NCBI GenBank assembly: GCA_934511545.1
Contig: CAKSWM010000053.1
Coordinates: 1 to 8,505 of the forward strand
Source: an uncultured Oscillospiraceae bacterium
Lineage (GTDB): Bacteria; Bacillota; Clostridia; Oscillospirales; Oscillospiraceae
Direction: 5' to 3'
Length of the DNA: 8,505 nt
Below, piece by piece: positions 1 through 4,925 of the stretch (its first letter is position 1; each line of letters starts with the position of its first letter). The notes beneath the pieces were generated by a model. It was not told the origin of the DNA. It did not search any database and was given only the letters and a program-made list of their open reading frames with translations. The translations under genes were made by a program, and so were the position numbers.

Positions 1-1
1 T

Positions 2-262
2 CTGCCGCTTCAGACCGTGGCCTACGTCATCTCCAAGGGCGTTCTTCGCGGCGGGGGCGACACCCGCTTCCTCCTGTTTGCCGACAGCAGCTGCGTCTGG
101 CTCATTTCGCTGCCGCTCGGCGCGCTGGCCGGATTTGTCTGGAACCTCAGCCCCGCGTGGGTATACTTTCTTCTGAACGTCGAGTTCCCGCTCAAGGGCA
201 TCGTCTGCTTTATCCGTTACTGCACGGGAAAGTGGATAAAGGTAATAACCGCGGAAGTGTGA
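2..262 (+). CDS. MATE family efflux transporter, C-terminal fragment (5' end outside window)
   Basis: The open frame runs in from the left edge (first full codon at position 2) and stops at TGA 260-262, giving about 86 residues. It reads LPLQTVAYVISKGVLRGGGD, then two hydrophobic stretches (FADSSCVWLISLPLGALAGF and WVYFLLNVEFPLKGIVCFI) and a basic tail (RYCTGKWIK). The 'GVLRGGGDTRF' loop followed by 'VYFLLN.EFPLKG' and 'R...GKWIK' is typical of the last membrane helices of MATE (DinF/NorM-type) cation-coupled multidrug exporters in Firmicutes. These are inner-membrane antiporters of about 450 residues, so roughly four fifths of the gene is missing. The GTG at 17 is an internal codon and not the start. 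The gene is convergent with the minus-strand operon and ends 34 bp before a shared terminator. Its substrate cannot be told, and it has no evident link to the selenium genes. Confidence 0.9.
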   Translation: MPLQTVAYVISKGVLRGGGDTRFLLFADSSCVWLISLPLGALAGFVWNLSPAWVYFLLNVEFPLKGIVCFIRYCTGKWIKVITAEV

Positions 263-296
263 GCTTTATATTGCGGTATATTTCTTTTACAGACTA

Positions 297-339
297 AAAA
301 AGAGTCAAATGAAAGCGTTGCTCTCATTTGACTCTTTTT
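297..339. terminator. Bidirectional intrinsic terminator between MATE gene and the minus-strand operon
   Basis: A perfect 16-bp inverted repeat has arms at 297-312 (AAAAAGAGTCAAATGA) and 324-339 (TCATTTGACTCTTTTT) with an 11-nt loop. The outer five pairs are A:T, so each strand gives an 11-bp stem (GAGTCAAATGA) followed by a U tract: T335-339 on the plus strand, and the complement of A296-301 on the minus strand. It can therefore end the plus-strand MATE transcript and the minus-strand operon transcript. On the minus strand the 5' arm is also the last codons and the TGA stop of the Gx-transporter gene. Confidence 0.9.
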
Positions 340-821
340 CCTATCTTGTTGACCAGTATCTGCGCGCATATGCCGGTGAACAGGCCCGTTATGACGCCGG
401 AAACGACCAGCACCGGGAAATACGCCGCGATCGCGGGCGTTTTTGTGACGAACACCGCAACGATTATCTGCCCGGCGTTGTGGAACACGGCGCCGATGGC
501 CGAGCAGACCCAGATCTGCCGCGAAGTCAGAATGCGCCGCAGAAGCAGCATCGCAAGCCAGCACAGAAGCCCGCCGCCGAGGCTGTACATCAGCATGAGC
601 GCCTGCCCCGCGAATATCGACCCGAGCAGGATGCGCACAAGGAGTATCATCAGCGCATCAAGCGGGCCGAGAACGAACATCGCATAGACCGTGATTATGT
701 TCGCAAGCCCCAGCTTCACGCCCTGTATCGGGACCGGGGAGGGTATCTGCGCCTCCGCAACGAAGATGACAAGGGCTATCGCGGTCAGGAGCGACATATA
801 TACAAGCTTTTTCGTTTTCAT
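324..821 (-). CDS. Gx transporter family membrane protein (EetB-like / 'heptaprenyl diphosphate synthase component I' type)
   Basis: The product is a 165-residue, strongly hydrophobic integral membrane protein. It starts MKTKKLVYMSLLTAIALVIF and shows the family hallmarks 'GVKLGLANIITVYAM' (35-49), 'YSLGGGLLCWLAM' (79-91) and 'GAVFHNAGQI' (110-119). Five or six membrane segments are likely. The family (Pfam Gx_transp) is often annotated as heptaprenyl diphosphate synthase component I, but it looks like a small transporter or ECF S-component-like protein and not a prenyltransferase. A member is, as I recall, EetB of the Listeria extracellular electron transfer locus. I chose ATG at 821 over an in-frame ATG at 857 because GGAGG at 834-830 lies 8 nt upstream, and the longer form would overlap the preceding gene. 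It is the last gene of the operon, 16 nt after the NusG-II gene, a pairing very common in Clostridia. Its stop codon is inside the terminator stem. The substrate is unknown. Confidence 0.88.
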   Translation of the reverse strand: MKTKKLVYMSLLTAIALVIFVAEAQIPSPVPIQGVKLGLANIITVYAMFVLGPLDALMILLVRILLGSIFAGQALMLMYSLGGGLLCWLAMLLLRRILTSRQIWVCSAIGAVFHNAGQIIVAVFVTKTPAIAAYFPVLVVSGVITGLFTGICAQILVNKIGKRVK

Positions 822-826
822 GGTTT

Positions 827-834
827 CTCCCTCC
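827..834 (-). promoter_or_regulatory. Ribosome binding site of the Gx-transporter gene
   Basis: On the minus strand GGAGGGAG is followed by AAACC and then ATG (821-819). It fixes the start at 821 and not at the in-frame ATG at 857, which would sit inside the upstream gene. Confidence 0.8.
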
Positions 835-837
835 GCG

Positions 838-1209
838 TCAGCCGGAAACGCCGTCAACGCTGCCGGTCCCGCTTATCTCGATCACGAGCCGGTTCGGCAG
901 GCAGACGACCGGCACCGTGCCGTTTGCTATCCACCCCTGATGCACGCAGACGCGGTCCGGGCAGTCGGCGTCCGACACGCAGATGCGCCCCGGCTCGACC
1001 GAGACCGTGTTCGTCCCGCCGTCCGGCCCCGTGACGGTAAAGGAATACTCCTCCGTAACGAGCGAAAGCTCGATGGTCTCCACAAGCTGGCCGTCGGAAT
1101 ATATCCGCGCCGTCGTGCCCCCGCTGCCGCGCAGGACAAAATATGACCCCGCCGCCGCCGCGCAGAGCACTGCGGCGAGAAGAATTATCCAGAATCTGTT
1201 CGACCTCAT
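838..1209 (-). CDS. NusG domain II-containing membrane-anchored protein (EetA-like)
   Basis: The product has 123 residues: a short basic N-terminus (MRSNRF), one membrane anchor at about 7-27 (WIILLAAVLCAAAAGSYFVL), then an outward-facing beta-rich domain. That domain carries the signature of stand-alone NusG domain II proteins: 'IYSDGQLVETIEL' (36-48), 'TVSVEPGRICVSDADCPDRV' (68-87) and 'VVCLPNRLVIEI' (101-112). Four cysteines (C77, C83, C88, C103) sit in the conserved block. The domain resembles the inserted domain of some NusG factors, but there is no NGN or KOW domain, so it is not a transcription factor. The family occurs next to Gx-transporter genes and ApbE in Firmicutes, and in flavin-based electron transfer loci. 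ATG at 1209 overlaps the apbE stop as ATGA, giving translational coupling; the upstream GGTGG is only a weak ribosome site. The molecular role is unknown. Confidence 0.88.
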   Translation of the reverse strand: MRSNRFWIILLAAVLCAAAAGSYFVLRGSGGTTARIYSDGQLVETIELSLVTEEYSFTVTGPDGGTNTVSVEPGRICVSDADCPDRVCVHQGWIANGTVPVVCLPNRLVIEISGTGSVDGVSG

Positions 1210-2228
1210 CGCGTCACCACCGTGATCTCCGCGTCCGCATCCGTGGGCGTGAACGCCTTCGCTATTCCCTCGGTCACGGTGATGCCGCCGTCCGTCCCGA
1301 TAAGGACCATCTCAAAATCGGAGCTTTCGCGCCAGAGCGCCGCGGCCCTTTCCGCGCCCATGACAAAAACGGCGGTGGACAGCGCGTCGCAGACGAGGCC
1401 GCTTTTGCCCACTATCGTTGCGGAGGCAAGGCCGCTGTCCGCGCTCTGTCCTGTCGCGGGATCGATTATGTGATGATGCGTCTTTCCGTTTTCGTCCGTG
1501 AAAAAGCGCTCATAGCCGCCGCTCGTGACGACGGCGCAGCCGCTGACGGCGAGAATCCCGGCGTATTCGCCGCCCTCCGGCGACTGCACGGCGATCACCC
1601 AGTCCGAACCGTCCGGCTTTGAGCCGATGAGCTGGATGTTATGACCCAGATTCAGAAGAGCGGAGCGAATGCCCATGCCGGAGAGCATTTCCGCCAGCCT
1701 GTCGGCCGTATATCCCTTTGCGACGGCGCCGAGGTCCAGCTCCATGCCGTCAGGCAGGGTGACGGCCCCGTTTTCGACGGATACGCGGGCATGATCCACG
1801 TTTTCAAGCAGCCCGGCGATCTCCTCTGCGGAGGGAACGCGGTATTCCCCCGTTGTGAAGCCCCAGGCTCTCACCACGGGATAGACCGTAATGTCCAGCG
1901 CGCCGTCCGTTCTCCGGCACAGCTCCAGCGCCTTTTCGATCAGCTCCGCCGTCTCCGCCGAAACGGTGACCGGCGCGCCGCCGGAAGCGTTCACGGCGTA
2001 TATCTCGCTGTCCGCGTCCGTCACGGACAGCTTTCTTTCAAGCTCTTCGACCTCCGCGCGGCAGGCGTCCGCCGCCTCCTGCGCGTCCCCGCCGTAAACA
2101 CTGACGGACATCACCGTGTCCATCGCAAGAAAAGTCGTTTCCGCCTTCTTTTCCGCACAGCCGGAAAACGTCATGGCACAGAGCGCGCAGAGCGCCGCAA
2201 TGCCGCGTTTCAAGAATTGTTTTTCCAT
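1206..2228 (-). CDS. apbE: FAD:protein FMN transferase (ApbE), lipoprotein
   Basis: ApbE uses FAD to attach FMN covalently to Ser/Thr of partner proteins such as RnfG/D-type or FMN-binding-domain redox carriers, on the outer face of the membrane. The 340-residue length is normal. A lipoprotein signal ends in the lipobox FSGC (lipidated C24). Family motifs follow: 'TTFLAMDTVMSVSVYG' (31-46), 'RTDGALDITVYPVVRAWGF' (106-124), 'ELDLGAVAKGYTADRL' (163-178), 'ALLNLGHNIQLIG' (190-202), 'HHHIIDPATGQSA' (251-263) and 'CDALSTAVFVMG' (280-291). D281 and T285 are the expected Mg-binding residues. In the NxGxN motif the second of the usual two glycines is His196; the rest of the site is intact. The start at 2228 gives a clean signal peptide, although only a loose GGGG lies upstream. 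It overlaps the DUF3343 gene by 19 nt and the NusG-II gene by 4 nt. No flavinylation target is encoded in the window, so its substrate must lie elsewhere. Confidence 0.96.
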   Translation of the reverse strand: MEKQFLKRGIAALCALCAMTFSGCAEKKAETTFLAMDTVMSVSVYGGDAQEAADACRAEVEELERKLSVTDADSEIYAVNASGGAPVTVSAETAELIEKALELCRRTDGALDITVYPVVRAWGFTTGEYRVPSAEEIAGLLENVDHARVSVENGAVTLPDGMELDLGAVAKGYTADRLAEMLSGMGIRSALLNLGHNIQLIGSKPDGSDWVIAVQSPEGGEYAGILAVSGCAVVTSGGYERFFTDENGKTHHHIIDPATGQSADSGLASATIVGKSGLVCDALSTAVFVMGAERAAALWRESSDFEMVLIGTDGGITVTEGIAKAFTPTDADAEITVVTR

Positions 2229-2455
2229 AAAAGAATGTATTCCCCAGTTTCTCCTTCAAGATATACGGCCTCCGCATCCCGGTGCAGAAGCTCACGCGCG
2301 GGCGTCTCCGCCTCATAGCGGACGCAGGTGCCGCAGCTCGAGCTGAGAGAGCGCGGCACGGGGCACATCCGCGCTTTAATTTTGCCCTCGCACAGCTTCT
2401 TGAAGCTGGCCTGCGCCGCGAAATGCGTGAAAAAAGTCGCGGTATACCGGTTCAT
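2210..2455 (-). CDS. DUF3343 (putative Se/S carrier-like) protein
   Basis: This small soluble protein of 81 residues matches the DUF3343 pattern: an N-terminal strand (YTATFFTHFAAQASFKKL), then 'MCPVPRSLSSSCGTCVRYE' (30-48), which corresponds to the family core 'PVPR.(I/L)SSSCG...R'. DUF3343 proteins are repeatedly found with SelD, YedE and YedF and are annotated as putative Se/S carriers; direct biochemical proof is scarce. Cysteines are C22, C31, C41 and C44. C31-P-V-P makes a CPxP motif like that of TusA, and C41-G-T-C44 makes a CxxC. The chosen ATG at 2455 overlaps the TusA stop as ATGA. An in-frame ATG at 2479 (eight residues longer) is preceded by GGAGGG at a rather short 3-nt distance and remains possible. 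The 3' end overlaps apbE by 19 nt. A direct role in passing selenium between TusA-like and downstream proteins is inference from neighbours. Confidence 0.85.
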   Translation of the reverse strand: MNRYTATFFTHFAAQASFKKLCEGKIKARMCPVPRSLSSSCGTCVRYEAETPARELLHRDAEAVYLEGETGEYILLWKNNS

Positions 2456-2661
2456 CTGCGCCTGAGGCTGAGGGTCCATTCGCCCTCCGGACCCCTTTCG
2501 GCGGCCACCTCGTAGCCGTTGTTATTGCCGAGACGGGTTATATTGCCGACGGCGCAGGGATCATCGACCAGAACGGTCAGTGTTTCGGGCCTGTTCTTCT
2601 TTATCTCCTTCTGCACCATTGCCGCGGGCATGGGGCAGAGCAGTCCTCTTGCATCGATCAT
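2452..2661 (-). CDS. TusA/SirA-like sulfurtransferase (YedF N-domain type), possible selenium carrier
   Basis: The product is a 69-residue one-domain protein. 'MIDARGLLCPMPAAMVQKEI' carries the TusA hallmark CPxP with C9 as the expected persulfide/perselenide-carrying cysteine. Then 'LTVLVDDPCAVGNITRLGNN' (28-47) and 'GYEVAAE' (49-55) follow the TusA beta-alpha fold. The 'VD(N/D)..A..N(I/V)(T/S)R' pattern is closest to the N-terminal domain of YedF, the selenium-metabolism member of the family. Full YedF proteins are nearly 200 residues with a second, DsrE-like domain, which is absent here; a DUF3343 gene follows in its place. The ATG at 2661 directly abuts the yedE stop (TAA|ATG), and GGAGG (2674-2670) inside the yedE 3' end is at ideal distance. 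C36 is an additional cysteine. Acting as acceptor or donor of Se/S for the co-encoded proteins is inferred. Confidence 0.92.
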   Translation of the reverse strand: MIDARGLLCPMPAAMVQKEIKKNRPETLTVLVDDPCAVGNITRLGNNNGYEVAAERGPEGEWTLSLRRR

Positions 2662-3750
2662 TTATGCATCCTCCTTTTTGATATGCACGGCCGAGATGAC
2701 AAGCAGCAGGCAGAGCGCCGCGATAACGGCGATCTTTCCGGCGTGGGACGGCCCGCCGACTATGTATTCCCCGGCCTCGCTGACGCTGTCCGCACTGCCC
2801 GCAAGGCCGAAGCCATGGGATATCGCCGCGCCCGCCATCATGCCGAGGACGGTGACGGCGGAGTCGGAGTTTCCGCTTCCGGCGAGGATGAGCTGGCGCA
2901 GCGGGCAGCCGCCCAGAAGCACGGAGCCCCAGCCGACGACGGTCATGCCCAGCAGGTTCCACAGATGCGCGCTGTGCGCGACAGGCTGGCTCCGGAACCC
3001 GAGCTTGAAGCTGCCGAGGATCAGGTTCCCGGCAATGGAAACGGCGATGAGCACGATAAAGCCGGAGATGAGCGTGAAGTCACGGAACATGACGGCGTCG
3101 CGTATGCCCCCGGCCATGCAGGTCCTGGCGCGCTGGCAGAGCGCACCGGCGATGAGTGAAACGGCAAAGGCCGCGATGACCGGCGCGCGCATGGAGCCGG
3201 GTCCGGCCTGGCTGGACTTGAACAGGGTCGGAACGGCGCAGGCAAGCACGAACAGAACCAGCGCCGCAGCAGGGAAAGCAAGGCCCTCCGCCTTCGCCGT
3301 TCTGTAAGCGCGGCCGAGACTGAAACCGCGGCGGATGAAAACAACGCCGAGCAGGATACCGACGGCAAACCCGACAAGTCCGACGAGCGCGTTGAGGTCG
3401 CCGCCGCCGATGCGCAGAGCCATGCGCAGCGGGCAGCCGAGGAAGCACAGCGCGCCGATCATGACCAGAGCGCCGAGCACAAATCGCGTGAACGGAGCCG
3501 AGCCCGCGCGCGGGCCGAACTCGCGCGTGCACAGCGCCATGATGCAGGCGCCGAGCACGAGACCGATCGTCTCCGGCCGGACATACTGGACCTTGTCCGC
3601 CTGGTGCAGGCCGAGTGCGCCCGTCGTGTCGCGCAGGAAGCAGGCGATGCAGAAGCCCATGTTCGCGGGGTTTCCGAGCTTCGTCAGCAGCAGCGCCGCC
3701 AGCGCGAGCACCGCACCCGCGGCAAGCACGAGCCAATTTGTTTTTTTCAT
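2662..3750 (-). CDS. yedE: YedE/YeeE family selenium (or thiosulfate/sulfur) transporter
   Basis: The product is a 362-residue polytopic membrane protein with about nine or ten hydrophobic segments. It belongs to the YeeE/YedE family; the subgroup next to SelD/YedF genes is annotated as a putative selenium transporter. Conserved elements are 'GFCIACFLRD' (32-41), 'FLGCPLRM' (103-110), 'RTCMAGGIRD' (209-218) and 'LLGGCPLRQLILAGSGNSDS' (278-297). These form two matching halves about 176 residues apart, with pore-type cysteines C34/C37, C106, C211 and C282. Eleven cysteines in total suit a carrier of reduced chalcogen species. Start: ATG at 3750, MKKTNWLVLAAGAVLALAAL, preceded by AGGGAG at 3764-3759. 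The open frame extends far upstream but only as the antisense of the divergent gene. It is first in its operon, followed without a gap by the TusA-like gene. Selenium rather than thiosulfate as cargo is inferred from context. Confidence 0.92.
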   Translation of the reverse strand: MKKTNWLVLAAGAVLALAALLLTKLGNPANMGFCIACFLRDTTGALGLHQADKVQYVRPETIGLVLGACIMALCTREFGPRAGSAPFTRFVLGALVMIGALCFLGCPLRMALRIGGGDLNALVGLVGFAVGILLGVVFIRRGFSLGRAYRTAKAEGLAFPAAALVLFVLACAVPTLFKSSQAGPGSMRAPVIAAFAVSLIAGALCQRARTCMAGGIRDAVMFRDFTLISGFIVLIAVSIAGNLILGSFKLGFRSQPVAHSAHLWNLLGMTVVGWGSVLLGGCPLRQLILAGSGNSDSAVTVLGMMAGAAISHGFGLAGSADSVSEAGEYIVGGPSHAGKIAVIAALCLLLVISAVHIKKEDA

Positions 3751-3783
3751 TGTTCTCTCTCCCTTTTGTGGTATACTTGTCCT
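3751..3783. promoter_or_regulatory. 33-bp divergent control region between yedE and the aminotransferase V gene
   Basis: The two start codons are separated by only 33 bp. On the plus strand an extended -10 (TGG TATACT, 3769-3777) is preceded at 16 bp by TTGTTC (3750-3755) as a weak -35. On the minus strand the same GTATAC palindrome (3771-3776) gives TATACC, a possible -10 for yedE, and AGGGAG (3764-3759) is the yedE ribosome site. The plus-strand -10 is good; the minus-strand promoter is weakly supported and could instead lie inside the neighbouring coding region. No transcript data were available. Confidence 0.55.
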
Positions 3784-4914
3784 ATGAATACGATCTATAT
3801 GGACAACGCGGCGACCTCTTTCCCCAAGCCCGCGGGCGTGGGAGAGAGTATGCTGCGATATATAACGGAAGTCGGCGCGACGGTGAACCGCGCGTCCTAC
3901 GGCCCCGCGCAGGAAGCGGAGATGACGCTGTTCGGCCTGCGCGAAAAGCTCTGCGCCCTTTTCGGCCTTGACTCGCCGCAGAACGCGGTCATAACCTCCG
4001 GCGCGACGGCGGCGCTCAACATGGCGATAAAGGGCTTTCTGCGCCCCGGCGACCACTGCGTCGTCAGCTCGATGGAGCACAACGCGGTCATGCGCCCGCT
4101 GCGCAGCCTTGAAAAGCGCGGCATTTCGCTGAGCGCTGCCGCGGCGGACCCGGACGGCCGCCTCAGTCCCGAGACGGTTGAACGCGAATTTCGCGCGAAC
4201 ACCCGCCTTTTCGTCCTCTGCCACGCCTCGAACGTATCCGGAACGGTGCAGGACGCCGCGGCTTTCGGCGCATTGTGCCGGGAACACGGAGTTCATTTTC
4301 TGCTCGACGCGTCGCAGAGCGCCGGTCACATTCCCGTGGATTTCGGGAAAATGGGCCTCTCCGCGCTTGCCGTGCCCGGCCACAAGGGTCTGCTCGGCCC
4401 CTCCGGCATCGGTGCGCTGCTGCTCCGCGAGGACTTTGCACAGCGGCTCGAACCGCTCGTCGAGGGCGGAACGGGCTCCTTCTCCCACCTGGAAACACAG
4501 CCGGAGATCATGCCGGACAGGCTCGAACCCGGAACGCCGAACATTCCGGGCATCTACGGCCTTGACGCGGCGCTGGACTTTCTGATGAAAACGGGCGTTG
4601 AAACGGTACGCGCGCACGAAAAAGCGCTGCTGGGCCGTTTTCTCTCCGGCCTTGACGCGATCCCCTCCGCGCGAGTTGCCGGCGCGCCGGATACGGCGGT
4701 CGTCTCGCTCGATTTTCCGAGCCGGGACAACGCCGAACTGGCCGACAGGCTGGCGCGGGAGTTCGGCATCATGACCCGCTGCGGGCTGCACTGCGCGCCG
4801 GCGGCTCACAGGACGCTCGGCACCTTTCCGCGCGGCACCGTCCGCTTCTCCATGGGATATTACAGCACGGAAGAGGAGATCGACGCGGTCCTTTCCGCGA
4901 TAGCTTCCTTATAG
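3784..4914 (+). CDS. Class V aminotransferase / cysteine desulfurase family protein (selenium-cluster type)
   Basis: This is a 376-residue PLP enzyme of the NifS/SufS superfamily, best matching the group found beside SelD and YqeB (the EF2568-like family). It starts 'MNTIYMDNAATSFPKP', the usual beginning of such enzymes. Visible sites are 'ITSGATAALNMAIKG' (70-84, phosphate binding), H99 in 'MEHNAV', 'LCHASNVSGTVQD' (145-157), D175 in 'LLDASQSAGH', the PLP-binding K201 in 'AVPGHKGLLGPSG', and C337 in 'RCGLHCAPAAHRTLGT', at the place of the SufS catalytic cysteine. C333 is an additional nearby cysteine. The likely reaction is C-S or C-Se cleavage of cysteine/selenocysteine, giving persulfide or selenide for SelD or the carrier proteins. 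The substrate is not proven for this family. It is the only plus-strand gene between two minus-strand selenium operons: divergent from yedE by 33 bp, convergent with selD by 11 bp. There is no Shine-Dalgarno sequence, and the predicted transcript begins at the ATG. Confidence 0.93.
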   Translation: MNTIYMDNAATSFPKPAGVGESMLRYITEVGATVNRASYGPAQEAEMTLFGLREKLCALFGLDSPQNAVITSGATAALNMAIKGFLRPGDHCVVSSMEHNAVMRPLRSLEKRGISLSAAAADPDGRLSPETVEREFRANTRLFVLCHASNVSGTVQDAAAFGALCREHGVHFLLDASQSAGHIPVDFGKMGLSALAVPGHKGLLGPSGIGALLLREDFAQRLEPLVEGGTGSFSHLETQPEIMPDRLEPGTPNIPGIYGLDAALDFLMKTGVETVRAHEKALLGRFLSGLDAIPSARVAGAPDTAVVSLDFPSRDNAELADRLAREFGIMTRCGLHCAPAAHRTLGTFPRGTVRFSMGYYSTEEEIDAVLSAIASL

Positions 4915-4925
4915 TCGCCGCACAG

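Noticed and set aside
309..1034. Plus-strand open frame across the Gx-transporter and NusG-II genes
   Set aside because: It is arginine-rich antisense of two recognisable genes and begins inside a terminator stem.
838..1209. NusG-like transcription factor role for the NusG domain II protein
   Set aside because: It lacks NGN and KOW domains and has an N-terminal membrane anchor; only the accessory domain II is shared.
3751..4809. Upstream extension of the yedE open frame antisense to the aminotransferase gene
   Set aside because: It is basic, low-complexity sequence with no family likeness. The transporter's natural N-terminus, membrane segment and ribosome site all begin at 3750.
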